Source of the DNA: Thereva unica
Lineage: Eukaryota; Arthropoda; Insecta; Diptera; Therevidae
Assembly: GCA_949987705.1 (NCBI GenBank)
Contig: OX465283.1
Coordinates: 165,927,850 to 165,991,849, forward strand
Length of the DNA: 64,000 nucleotides
Direction of reading: 5' to 3'
Made by a program: the position numbers and the translations under genes. The notes under the pieces are model-generated. The model saw only the letters and a program-made list of their open reading frames with translations. It searched no databases and was not told the origin of the DNA. Shown here in pieces: positions 1 to 10,160 of the stretch (position 1 is the first letter of the stretch; each line of letters starts with the position of its first letter).

Positions 1-119
1 CCTGTACAGATCTAGGGGGAAGTTTGGAATTACCTGTTCAATCCAAGCAATGTCATCTTTGATTTTGGTGAAATCCTCCCTCGAAACTTGGTCTTCCCCG
101 ATCGGTCTAGGTCTAGATC

Positions 120-142
120 GGTCTAGATGGCGCACCCTGTAG
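120..142. repeat. mariner-type terminal repeat, isolated end
   Basis: The sequence GGTCTAGATGGCGCACC matches, in the same orientation, the right-hand ends of the mariner element at 19978-20975 and of the MITE at 25268-25409. It is preceded by a partial tandem copy of GATCGGTCTAG. No matching left end is evident in the first 100 bases, so this is probably the end of an element that is otherwise decayed or starts outside the window. Confidence 0.45.
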
Positions 143-164
143 TTTTGATAGAGCCCTAGTTGCG

Positions 165-195
165 AGAGGCCAGGACCAGATCCCAGTTGTAGACC
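165..195. repeat. dispersed 30-bp core repeat, copy 1
   Basis: This reads GAGGCCAGGACCAGATCCC and then AGTTGTAGACCC. Closely similar cores occur at 2428-2458 and 29675-29703, where the second half is GGTTGTAGAGCC. Flanks are not obviously alike, so the boundaries of the parent repeat are unknown. It may be a remnant of a SINE or LINE; no function is assigned. Confidence 0.45.
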
Positions 196-2427
196 CGCTA
201 AGGAAGAAGAAGACTTGTAGATCATGAACTACCAGTCAAAATGCCAGGTGCAAAAGAAATAAAGAAAATCGCCGGCCACCTTAATTAAATATAAATGCAA
301 TATTATTTTTGTTAATTTTGTAGTTCAAGGAAAGAGAATCTCTTTTATTATTATTTTTATACGAATTGCTTCCAAAAATTCTAACCTAAAACCCAACATA
401 TCGGAAAACATAGGTCCAAGTCAGACTCAGCTACCTAGAAGGCCTAGATCTCCTTTCCCAAGACGTTCTCTCCGACTTATTGAATAATCGCCTGAAATGT
501 GTAAATAACGACAGTTAGTACCCGTAACTTTGGGCACTGTCGCCGGGACGAGTAAAAACGGAATATTTGTCGTTAACCAATTCAATTACTCGGGCCTGGA
601 AGCTCGGCCATGAGAGCCCCGAGGAAGCAACGCTGAAAGAAAGCGGATACTGCCGGACGATCCAGGTAAGTGAAGGCCATAAAAAATAAAGAGACACATT
701 CAGCAGGGTCAATATAACTGCAAAGAAACGTCTGCCGCGATGGCGATGTTTTTTCGCTCGTTGGTCCAGGTATGACAGAGAGGGCTCTGGCAGCAGCAGC
801 ATAGCGTGGACGCAGCAACGCACGATGAGGAGCACTTTTTATGGGATTATTATACGCGGTAGATTTTTTGCACCCACCTCGTCATTTCCTTTGCGGATCC
901 ACCGACAGAGGAAACATCATGTTGGCAATAGTTATGAAGCTCCATGGGCATTCAGTGCAAAACTGTCCCCCAGAACATATGCTCCACATACTGCTCGGAC
1001 ATTTATTGGAGATAACTTCTTGGAGTTCCATAAATAAAACATAATCCCGTGGCTTGTTACGGAGGCATCCTCGGAGCCACTGAACATAATGTGCGTGGCC
1101 CTTTTTAGCGAATCTATATCCTGCCGCATTCGTAGGCCGGTGAAAAAATTAATAAATTTCTAATAAGCAAAAAATGAACGTCTTTAGCAAATCCCGATGA
1201 ATCGATAAATTTTTTAGGAAATGATCAAAGCCCAGGGGATGAACGGTCTCGGCTTGGGAAGTGTTTTGTTGTTGGCTTTTTACCTTTATTAAGGATGCTC
1301 TGATTTGATTACTTTGAATTCTGCAATGCCCGATAATGGGGACATTCGAGTTTGAACAGATTTTGTCCTTTAATCCTGTGTATCTGCTGTGTGTGGGTGA
1401 AAAAGGGGCCCCTGACAATCCAGGTTTTGAGGAAACATACTGGGCGCTGGAGATTCGATTTTGGTTTGGCAAGCTCCAGCGGTTTCTTCGCAATAGAAAG
1501 ACTACCAGAGGACTAGTTGGCGGTCTTGGGTGGGGTTTCAGTGGGAAGGGGCTCTTGGGTAGGGAAGAGGATCTTGGGTGGAGTCATGTGGAGGCTTTGA
1601 GGTTAGTGTGGCTTGGGTGCGCCTTCATCCTGCATCAACCTTGATGTATTATAGCAGCTAATACATTTGTTGTTGTTGTTAGGTTGGGCCACCCCTCCTC
1701 TTTCACATCATATACGTCAAGATCCTCTCCAAATATTTCCTTAATCTTAGCGTCTTTTGCTCTAAGGCATGTATCCATCACCTCCTCTGAATCCATAAAG
1801 GTTGCATCTGAGCCATTCTTCTTTGTTCTTTGCTTGCTCTATATAACTGTGATGAAAATTTCAAGCCACCCAAGATCCAAGCGCGAAAATATAGTCCCAC
1901 ACAAGATCGCAAGAAGAGCCACCACTGCATATTCGATTCGAGCCACCAATGGAACTGCATATTCGATCCCAGCGTGTAAGCTCATCTAAGGTATAACCAA
2001 GAATTGGAGCCTGGGTCAAATTCCTCCACAATATCTCACCCAAGACCGCCAATTCTTATCCAAGACTCCCCCAGCATGACAGCCCACCCCAGACCCACTA
2101 ACCCATCAGTGCAGAGTTCAACTAATTTCACACAGGTGGAGCTAACGCCTAAAGCACAGAACTTAAAGCACAGAGGTTCTTGTCGCGGATAAAGCTCACA
2201 CCCGAGCCCACAACCCCTGACATATCTGTGCACGGAGCGCCGTTACTATACTACTATTTATTAATTCATTGAATTTCATTTCTCCGTTTTCGATTATAAG
2301 AGCCGCAATGGCAAGCTCAAAACGTATGGCGGCTTTTCTTCGCCTTGTTGCTCTCTTTCGTTCTTCTTCTTCCTTTGCGGGACATCTTTGACTACGAGTT
2401 TACATACATTCATAGCTCAGTTTGAAA
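196..2427. other. no gene recognised
   Basis: Open frames here are short, overlap on both strands and resemble no family I know. A small frame at 2308-2391 begins with ATG and encodes 27 residues with a hydrophobic middle, but without splice or homology support I treat it as chance. Confidence 0.4.
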
Positions 2428-2458
2428 GAGGCCAGGAACGGATCCCGGTTGTAGAGCC
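2428..2458. repeat. dispersed 30-bp core repeat, copy 2
   Basis: Contains GATCCCGGTTGTAGAGCC preceded by GAGGCCAGGAACG. It is the same core as at 165-195 and 29675-29703, with one or a few differences from each. Confidence 0.5.
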
Positions 2459-4428
2459 AAACAAAAAGGAAGAATTAATCAAGTCACAAGGTCTACGGGA
2501 ACCATGCTACGACTCCGTTGGGCCAAGATGAAAAATATATAAAACAAATCTGAAAAATGTCCTTTTGATGTTAATGAGCATCAAATCGACTCGACAAACA
2601 CTGAAATTATCAAAACATGCCCCCGTTTTACCCAAAACTTTCCCTAAGCTCGCCCGTCATTGTCCCCGAATACATCCAAAGATCACAAAGGACGCTGATA
2701 ATCGACGAGGGGAAATCACTTACAAATTCTTAAACTATAAAAGTAAAACCAAAAATTTGCGGGGCTTTTATGCCGGGGCGAATAGCAATGTCAAGATCAT
2801 CGTTTTCGCCGAGAACAAGAAAAGACACTCTCCAAGGACCAACGACCAAGGGCCCGAAGAAATCCTCAGCGGGGAGAGACCAAGGGATAATTGTTAAATA
2901 CTGCAAAAAGGAGCACAGCGCTGCCAACACTACTGCTGTATGCCATTTCGGTAAAACCCTTGATGGGGTCGTTACGTTACACATTGAGATAGGAGATCTC
3001 GATTGCCAATAAAACCGTCAGTGCGCCATTTAAGGATATAAAGACAGACAACATGTCTATATCGTGTTTGTGCCGGATCTGGATCCCTTCTTTGTTGTTA
3101 TTGTGCGTTTTCGGGTGGGTGCCGGGTGTCAGGTATGCTTTTTTGGGGACGGATGAATGGAAAAAAGGCGCTCTTCACACTCTTTCCGGATCCATTTTAT
3201 GAAAAGTACCGGAGGAGCTGTAAGTGCGGATAAAATCGCATCAGCAGCAGGGAAAGGTGCCTCCCGAGTAAACGGCAGTGTCGAAAGCAAACTTTCCTCC
3301 TTCACGGGATTCCTACGCTATTCAGAAATGATGACTGCTGGCGTAGAGTAGACTTCCGGAATGTATTTCACAAACAATTTCCTTTTATTTTATTTTAATT
3401 TAATTTTATGGCGCTGCCAAGGACCAAGGAAGTAAAAATTACGCATATTGACAGAATGTCACTGTATTATGGGCTGGCTTCTGCCTCCGGAGCGGCGTCG
3501 GGCCCCGTTGCGTGCGATACACAGAATTTTTGCCAAGTAATTTTTTGGAGTGGAGTGGTTATTGCCGATCTGGGGTTGTTTTGAGTGGCATTTTAGGCTT
3601 TAGGGGAGATACTGTGTGATTTCGCAAATAAAGAATGGAAAAAAAGTTTCGGAATTTTCGTGTATTTAACAAAAGAGACAAAAAACATTTAATCTTGACT
3701 GGGACTGAACGGGAAGTGCTGAGGCATGTAAGTACCTTGAGAGTTATTTTGATTTAGATCTGTTTTTTCATGAAGTTTTATTAAACTATCATTACCAATC
3801 ACTGTTGATGGACTGTCCAGCGGCCATAGTTGTTAAATGTCAAATATTATTGCATAAAATTAGGGGTACTGCAGTAATCACAACTTTCTGGTTTTTGGCT
3901 TAGCTAAAATGTAGCACAGCTTAAAACTGTCAAACTGACGTTTACTTGTAATTTTTTGTTGTGTTGCGGCTATGAGCAGTATTCAGTATTATTTATCAAA
4001 CTGTAAAAGAAAGAATCTGTCAAATTATTATTTATCAATAAAGCTTTCTTCTTGCATCAGACTTCATCGTATAAAGACGCGTTTTCTTTCTTTTGACTTC
4101 GTGTTTTCCAGATAATCTTTTCACTGATCAGGATTCAGTAAACAAGATTCAACTTGTTGTAAGCAAACAATTTAGTAATATTTCAATACAGTACGTTTTT
4201 TTTTTGATTGTTATTAATGGTAAAATGAGAACTGTCAAAAGGCATACTAGGAACGGTGCTAAGTTAACAGCGATAATTTAACAGAGTTAAAATAACTGGG
4301 GCCTAAACGCACTCTATATGGCCTAGGGGGCAATCCTAACATTTAACTTCATTAAAAATAAATTGAAGGAAGTGAAGAGAGCCCGGCAGATCTCTGGTTT
4401 TGTCTCGTCTAGTCATTGTCAAATTAAT
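2459..4428. other. no gene recognised
   Basis: This is AT-rich sequence with short overlapping frames only. It holds the 18-mer GGGTGGGTGCCGGGTGTC at 3113-3130, which recurs exactly at 26491-26508. I see no domain, RNA gene or element ends. Confidence 0.4.
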
Positions 4429-4884
4429 GAAGCTATATTTGGCTGTGAATGTTTGTATGTGCTGACATCTGAAAGTGATCGCAGAAAATTTGACGAAGAA
4501 TAAAATGGCTACAGAGTTTATCTACCTGGGAAACGTCAAGTGGAAGTATCCTGCGATGTACTAGTCAAAGAGGAGATCGATTTTGAAGGAAAATTAGCTG
4601 AAATTAATTTTAAAATAAAAGAAATTAAGACTGAAACGCCTCCAAAAGAAGAAAACAATAAAAATGACAGGAGGGAAATAGATCTGAAGCGGATAGTGAA
4701 AGTGAGTGTACATTATGAAAGTCTAGAAGATCAACCACAAACTGAAGAGACACATGAAATAGAAAACAGTCAAGAAACGGGAAGAAAATTGAGCGACAGA
4801 CGGCAAGTAAAACCTCCGGCAAGATATAAAGTTCATGTTGGTTTAATTGGTGAAGTTGAAGGTGGAAATGTCGAGGATGCATGA
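4429..4884 (+). pseudogene. Ty1/copia pol remnant (integrase C-terminal region)
   Basis: One reading frame runs from 4429 to the TGA at 4882, broken once by TAA at 4501. Before the stop it reads FGCECLYVLTSESDRRKFDE, the copia-type motif in the C-terminal part of integrase. After the stop it reads NGYRVYLPGKRQVEVSCDV, matching the conserved GYR..P....V..S.DV block, followed by an acidic linker and an R-Q-V-K-P-P-A-R-Y segment like the one preceding reverse transcriptase in copia polyproteins. Several residues usually found between the first two motifs are missing, so the stop lies at a small deletion. Reverse transcriptase, RNase H and LTRs are not found nearby. An ancient, inactive fragment; the family call rests on motif memory only. 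Confidence 0.6.
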
Positions 4885-5097
4885 TCCAGGATGTAAATAT
4901 GCAATGTACGAAAAGTTCAACAGCTGCATTAAGTACTGAGGGAGTTAAATTGTCATATAAAACAGACTTACCAGACCTAGCATACTCAAAAGGCCAGTTC
5001 TCGTACGATTACAGAAGTCAAGCAGCATTGGACGAGGTTAGTGCTCAGTTGGGGGACCACTTGATAAAAGGACCCTCGCGTTTAAAAATATAAAACG

Positions 5098-5167
5098 TTC
5101 GACATTGCCGTATTTGTCGACGGTACAAAGGAGCTTTCCTGAACCTCTAGTCTTTCACATAAAAAAA
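5098..5167 (+). repeat. SINE 3'-end fragment, copy B
   Basis: From GTTCGACATTGC through TGTCGACGGTACAAAGG to TCTAGTCTTTCACAT plus an A-run, this matches the last part of the full SINE at 5290-5732. The tRNA head is absent, so the copy is 5'-truncated. It lies 120 bp upstream of the full copy in the same orientation. Confidence 0.65.
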
Positions 5168-5289
5168 TAAGGCAGCGGGGCTAGGCTCATAGCGACCCCA
5201 TCTACACCTTCTCAAAAAGCTAGATAGCCGCTTACAACTCCATCGATAGGTTTACGCATTCCACTGTAAAGACCCTACACTGGGGGGGG

Positions 5290-5360
5290 GGCTCGGTAGT
5301 CTAAGGGTAAGGCGCCTGACTACCATCCCAGAGGTCCCGGGTTCGAATCCCGGCCAGCCT
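5290..5360 (+). promoter_or_regulatory. tRNA-like SINE head with internal Pol III promoter
   Basis: A perfect T-arm, CCGGG-TTCGAAT-CCCGG, contains the B-box GGTTCGAATCC. An A-box-like segment TAGTCTAAGGGTAAGG sits about 35 bp upstream. The acceptor stem (GGCTCGG against CCAGCCT) has mismatches and the anticodon stem does not pair well, so this is a tRNA relic rather than a functional tRNA. A run of ten G lies directly before or at the start of it. Confidence 0.7.
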
Positions 5361-5732
5361 CACGGCCCTACGCCTTTTCCACTTTCCCACATACATAACT
5401 TCCCTTCTTTCTTCTTCTCTCTTTACATTCCTGATTCCTCCTGTCATAGTCTTCCTTAGCCCTTCCCCAAAGCCCATATCAACGGTTGGTTGAAGAAATT
5501 CAAGTCGTTTCAGGAGGCATAACACTCCAGCGAGTTGTTTCTCGATGCCCCGATGCAGAGTCTCGATAGTAGTAATGGTTGGGAGTAGGTGGACGAAAAA
5601 TATCGCGGGTAGGTTGTGCAAGTTCCTCCCCGACTAGAGCTGCTGTTCGACATTGCACTCTCTACGAAGAAAATAGATTGTCGACAGTATAAAGGGCCTT
5701 TCCTGAGACTCTCGTCTTTCACATAAAAAAAA
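5290..5732 (+). mobile_element. tRNA-derived SINE, full-length copy A
   Basis: A tRNA-like head of about 70 bp (5290-5360) is followed by a roughly 370-bp unrelated body and an A-run after CTTTCACAT at 5731. SINEs of this type are transcribed by RNA polymerase III from the head and reverse-transcribed by LINE enzymes. The 3' tail GTCGACAGTATAAAGGGCC...TTTCACAT(A)n recurs at 5098-5167 and 45780-45841, which shows it is a dispersed family and not a lone tRNA gene. No clear target-site duplication is visible. Short frames across it on either strand are not genes. Confidence 0.75.
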
Positions 5733-6027
5733 GAAACTTCCACGATCAGAAAACGCCATCCTGATCACCAATCAGTAGGCCAGACTTCCGGCAACTACTT
5801 CTGACACTTTGACTACAGTTCGCAGCCACAACACAAGGTCCACAGGAACACGCTGATAAGCTGGGTTATCCCGCACAACGTCTGCAATAAACTTGTTAAC
5901 CTTTCTGTGTCAATGCTTGGCTCTAACCAAAGCCAGGCAGCTAAGCAGTTTCGTTCTGGAAGATTTGAAAGATATCTCCATACCAGAGGTCAGAGCACTG
6001 AGAAGCTTCCTTAAAGGTCGATCCACA
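5733..6027. other. no gene recognised
   Basis: Spacer between the SINE and a candidate MITE. A small frame starting at 5893 has no recognisable similarity. Confidence 0.4.
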
Positions 6028-6289
6028 CATATCCGTGACAGCACGGCACCGATGGTTTCCGTGTCAGTGGCTTCCGTGATAAAATTTTTACTTACACGGC
6101 ACCGCCTTTTCCGTATCAGTGCTCAAAGTTCAATGACATCTGTGTTTTTTTGAAATTTTTACAGTGATATCAAGTGGGTCATGGAATTTAGCGTGGAATA
6201 TCTTGCTGCAATAGCATTGTTTTTTTTTAATTTGTTTCTTACTGATGCTCCCGGTACTGCACTGAAGTCGCCGTCACGTCACGGATATG
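6028..6289. repeat. candidate MITE with CATATCCGTGAC ends
   Basis: CATATCCGTGAC at 6028-6039 is exactly inverted at 6278-6289. Pairing continues weakly inward (GCACGGCACC against GTGACGGCGAC). The interior repeats TTCCGTG several times near 6057, 6071 and 6109. There is no coding capacity and no clear target duplication, and only one copy is in the window. Confidence 0.4.
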
Positions 6290-6835
6290 GTTGTATCAAC
6301 CTTAACTCCACAGGATGACTTTAGACATCTGTCACAGTCAGTCAATAACCACCTAACTTTAAATTCACGAGTTTGTGGCTTCAAAATGGCGCTCCAAAGC
6401 GCTAATTTAGTCTGGAGGGGGCCATACAACTAATCTAACCTGATTTAATTTTACCTGAAGTCAGAATGAGTTTACATGGCATACAAACATCAACAATACA
6501 CGTAAGGCATCCGAATTTTATGTACAAAACAAGCTAATCCCTCTTCCACAAAATTCCGCATAAAATTCCGTAAATAAAATCACTGCTTACGTCGCTTAAC
6601 ACGCAAGCCTAAACGAAATGTCCGCAAATGTTTCAGAATTTAATTTGAAGAGTTTCCTGCCCGAACACGATTGATAGAAACCGAAGTTCGGACTGCAAAA
6701 AGTTCGCAAATTAAATTCTAAGCGGCGTCCGACGTCACTAAGCGACATTTTTATATTTACTCTCGCGTTTGTTTAATTGCGCCTCCGCTAATTGAATTTA
6801 TTGCGAGAGGATTTGCCTCTAGTTTCCTAAAAACG

Positions 6836-6843
6836 TATAAAAA
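6836..6843 (+). promoter_or_regulatory. possible TATA box
   Basis: TATAAAAA lies 57 bp upstream of the ATG of a possible first exon; GACGTCAC (CRE-like) is at 6731-6738. No clear initiator element is seen at the expected +1. Confidence 0.2.
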
Positions 6844-6892
6844 CCGCCCAAAAATTGATTAAAAAACACCCGAAGTGCAGCGCTGTGCCGCC

Positions 6893-6979
6893 ATGGCAGC
6901 CCGTCCGCCCCTTCGGCCCACTCCCGCCTCTAACGGAATCCTGTCTAAGCTCGTAAATTTTTGCGAAGCCTGCAGTCAG
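6893..6979 (+). CDS. possible first coding exon of a host gene (weak)
   Basis: ATG at 6893 sits in a near-ideal initiation context (GCCGCCATGG). The frame stays open for 29 codons and meets CAG|GTGAGC at 6979/6980, a strong splice-donor match, leaving intron phase 0. The peptide starts with a basic, proline-rich stretch (MAARPPLRPTPASNG) and has two cysteines near its end; I do not recognise it. A TATA-like sequence lies upstream. Read through without splicing, the frame stops at 7060. No downstream exon can be identified, so this rests on three short motifs that could coincide by chance. Confidence 0.25.
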
Positions 6980-8857
6980 GTGAGCAGAAAGCCGAAGTCT
7001 GAAAGGAGCAATTTCCTTCGTTTATCATATTTTGTGCATGAGGAAGTTTTAATTAATTAAGTATAAAACAATTTTGCGCAAAACTTTAAGGCAACTTTAA
7101 AATTCTTTGCTTCACCTCGTCAGAAACGTCAGATGAATGCCAGCCAGCCCCACGCCCGGGAAATGTTAAGCAGTCCAGAAACAATTTTAATTTCGTAAAG
7201 TGTTTCAAAGGGAGCTCCTCAGCTTCTGGTTGGATCAATTTAGCATTACCGTGGTGAATATTTTATAAAAGCCAGAAATACAGGAGAACTTGGGGTACGC
7301 TCCTACGCTCCCCCGCCAGCATCTAGTATCGGTAGTTTGTCTGGCTTGTCTGCTTTTTCTGACGTTCTATCTCAGTCAAAGGGCAGGGTTGTCTTTGTAA
7401 ATAAAGGTTAGCAATAGAGCTACAAGTTTTTGTCAAGTCGTGCACAGGCATCCTGGGTACACAGCCACACGGAACCCGAGCGCTCAAGAACACCTTCACA
7501 GGGAGTTTCGCCCGAGAACGGTGCAAAACAAAAAGCCGGTCCGGCATTACTCAATCCCAATTCGGAGCCGAGGAGCATTCTAGACGACAGAGACTGAATG
7601 TCGTTAAGGAAACACTAAAACACTAGAAAGAGACGCTCGCTAGAATAACGAACGAGACGTCTTCATGAATATATAATTCGTCAAAATGGACTGACCAAGT
7701 AGTTCGGTTGCTGCAGACTCTACATGTCCTGACCCAGCAGCCGGGCGGATTCCTTCATCTCGTACGGAACGACACTTTTCACTTCCGGAGTGGTGCAAGG
7801 ATAGTGGAGCATTTCTTGAATTTTATTTGCTCATCTTAGGGAAATTGACTTCTCGAAATTAAATAATGTACCAGCATAGTGCTGGGCAACCTCCTTTCAG
7901 TTTCGATGGTAGCACACTGAGTTGGGTCGGACAGAGACCTGCAAAATGAATGAAGTGGAATGCGAGCATTTGTTCAAAATTTGAAATTCCTCCTTCCTTC
8001 ATCTTGAGAGATCCTTGACAGTAAAAGCATTGAAAAATAGAACCGAAAGTAACAAGGAGAAATGCAATTTAAGGCCAAGGAAGGTGAACAAGGAAGAGCG
8101 TCGTCCGCCCAGCTTGGTAGCGGTGGATGTGTCTCACATTCAAATGAACTTTGGCTGAGACGACACACAGAACCCCAACACTGTTACATATACACATATG
8201 AGAAATTCATTTTGAGCCAAATAATCATGCAATATCTTACACCCATCAATCAGCTCACCACCGGTTGGTCCCCAAGTGGCACTTATAACGTTTATATGGC
8301 AGTTATCCCAAGCTGCTGCTGTCGTTATATCTCAATCTGGCTACACATGCAGAGAGCTTCGTCTCTCTCTTTTTCGTTTTCCAGAAATACTACTGCATGC
8401 TCCCAACCTCGCATATACATCATCGACCCTTCCTTAACTCATACAGATAAGGGTATAAACCTCGCCTGGATAAATTACTTTATTACTTTCCGGGATCAGG
8501 AGGCCTCGCTAACACCAGCTGGGTATAGCTGCGATTACCAGGCTCCAAGAGTGCAGGGAATTGTTGACCCCTGATCCGCAATAATAGTTACCGAGTGAAG
8601 GGCGTCATATTGTGCCAGCCCGGAGTTGATATCATTAATAGTTGTAACTTTATTATTTTAAACAAGTGCAGGAAGGGTTGAAACACGTTCTTTAAAATAA
8701 ATTAAATTTTGTAGGTCGATATGCAATGTGGTGGTAATAGGGACAATGATTTTTATGAGTGTTTTTTTTTGTGTTTGAGGATTAGTAAGAAAAACAATGG
8801 ATCTTATCAAATTTACAGAGTCTTGCAGCAAGAGGTGTCATTGGTGTATTTATTTCA
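6980..8857. other. no gene recognised; 170-codon frame at 8062-8574
   Basis: The longest frame, 8062-8574 on the plus strand, encodes 170 residues rich in S, T, Y, I and aromatic residues, with no domain, signal peptide or family resemblance that I can see. A frame of this length is not exceptional by chance in 64 kb. No repeats with recognisable ends are present. Confidence 0.4.
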
Positions 8858-8977
8858 TCACTTCTTCGCCTGTATTTCGCCAATAGCAGCTCTAATATTG
8901 TCTTTGTATACTTGAATCGTTGCTGGAGCATTCGTGTAGACTTTACCTTTAACGTAACCCCAAAGAAAAAGTCTAAG
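8858..8977 (-). pseudogene. mariner-family transposase C-terminal fragment
   Basis: The minus-strand frame contains RLFLWGYVKGKVYTNAPATI followed by a lysine-ended tail. This corresponds to the block after the third catalytic acidic residue in Tc1/mariner transposases (usually DYFLWG.VK..VY...P.TI..L...I...I.EI), with the catalytic D changed to R. Only about 38 codons remain. Upstream on this strand the sequence passes directly into an unrelated diverged repeat. It resembles the transposases at 16021-17400 and 20105-20885. Confidence 0.6.
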
Positions 8978-9075
8978 GGCTAGAACATATAACCGAAACT
9001 TAACGAAAATGGAACAAAAACCGAAACGAATTCCAATATGATAGCGATTATATACCAATCGTACATTGCTAAGTT

Positions 9076-9240
9076 TCAATGCAGAGTTTAACCTGAACTC
9101 AAGAAAACTCCGCAAAACCAGTCCGGTTATACTGGGTTTTACATAGGTAAGTTTTTGAGTATGCTTTACTGTACATGTACGCATATAACAACGACAACGC
9201 AATGTAAAATTAATTATCTGTTACTTTAACCCAGAAACCC
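9076..9240. repeat. diverged direct repeat, unit 1
   Basis: ATGCAGAGTTTAACCTGA and then CCAGTCCGGTTATACTGGG...AATGTAAAATTAATTATCTGTTACTTTAACCCAGAA are matched at 9312-9518 (CCAGTCCGGTTATGCCGGG...AATGTAAAATTATGTATCTGTCAATTCAACCCAGAA). This indicates a duplicated segment of an older element. Confidence 0.55.
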
Positions 9241-9247
9241 AGTTATG

Positions 9248-9927
9248 TACTGAGTTTCCGTGCGAGTTCAACCACAGGGGAATCCGAGTTATACGTCATG
9301 TATTGAGGATCCATGCAGAGTTTACCCTGAGTTTACTCAGATTAAGCGCCCATGGAAATGGGGATTGAATAAAGTTTCGTTAAATTCAAGTAAACTCAAC
9401 GAAGCCAGTCCGGTTATGCCGGGTTTTGAATATGTGTGTATGTTTCAGTATCCTTTACCGCAAATATACTAAGGCGACATAATGTAAAATTATGTATCTG
9501 TCAATTCAACCCAGAACTGCCATGGAAACGGCATCGAGTGATTTTGAGAGGAAATCCTTTCTGTTTACTTAACGAAAATTCTACCTTGGCTTAACGAAAA
9601 CTCTATCTTGGTAATGGAAACATATACAGTTAAGGATTTTCGTTAACGATTTTCAACTCTGCTCAACTCAACGAAAATAGGTAGGTTGAACTGAGATCAC
9701 GCACACAATTCAATTAAAAACGGCACACTGGCAAAGGTAGAAAAAATGAAAGCCTCCCTTGGACGTCAAATTTAATAAATACTATAAAATCTATAATAAA
9801 ATGAATTGATGGCAAAAGATAAAGGAAGACGAATGGCAGAAATGGAAACGCATCAAGTTAAGTCGTTGAGTTGAAGTGACATTTCAATTACACCACAACT
9901 CAACTCCACTTCCATGGAAACTCGGTA
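9248..9927. mobile_element. non-autonomous TIR element, GTTTCCATG family, copy A
   Basis: It starts TACTGAGTTTCCGTGCGAGTTC and ends CCATGGAAACTCGGTA, which are imperfect inverted copies. The segment 9620-9700 (TTTTCGTTAACGATTTTCAA, then CTCTGCTCAACTCAACGAAAATAGG) and the end section closely match copy B at 24139-24576. Repeated GAGTTGA/TCAACTC words fill the subterminal regions. Copy A is longer (680 against 438 bp) and contains half of the direct repeat 9076-9240/9380-9518. It encodes no protein. Superfamily not determined. Confidence 0.5.
9312..9518. repeat. diverged direct repeat, unit 2
   Basis: Second copy of the segment at 9076-9240, most clearly alike over 9380-9518. A further short direct repeat, 9524-9593 against 9931-9998 (GAAAC.G.ATCGAGT...TTTCTGTTTACT.AAC), surrounds the element core. 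Confidence 0.5.
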
Positions 9928-10001
9928 ATAGAAACAGTATCGAGTTAACTTGACGGAAAAAGTTTTCTGTTTACTCAACAATAACTACCCCGGCTCAGAG
10001 G

Positions 10002-10160
10002 CGGCCCTAGCCCTTGTTCAGGGTAGAGCGAGATTGTCTTTGGGCGTACTTTGGTTGACGCTTTCACATCACATAAATTGTATTTCTGGTTGCACAAAAT
10101 AAACCTTTTTTCGAGCGCTGCCACGGCAGCCTTGGCGTGATGGAGGTTTATCTGAACAAG
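10002..10160. repeat. dispersed repeat family R1, copy A
   Basis: Segments GGCCCTAGCCCTTGTTCAG, GACTGTCTTTGGGCG (one mismatch), TTGTATTTC.GGTTG, AAATAA.CCTTTT and GGCAGCCTTGGCGTGAT are shared in order with 29316-29456. The similarity ends at ACAAG, exactly where the RTE remnant's trinucleotide tail begins. I do not recognise the family. Confidence 0.55.

Noticed and set aside
2308..2391. Small secreted peptide
   Set aside because: 27 codons with a hydrophobic middle but no cleavage site, no conserved context and no downstream exon.
5290..5360. A functional tRNA gene
   Set aside because: The T-arm and B-box are perfect, but the acceptor and anticodon stems do not pair, and the segment is joined to a SINE body whose tail is repeated elsewhere.
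8062..8574. 170-codon host gene
   Set aside because: No domain, codon pattern, splice context or initiation context supports it; kept only as an unassigned frame.
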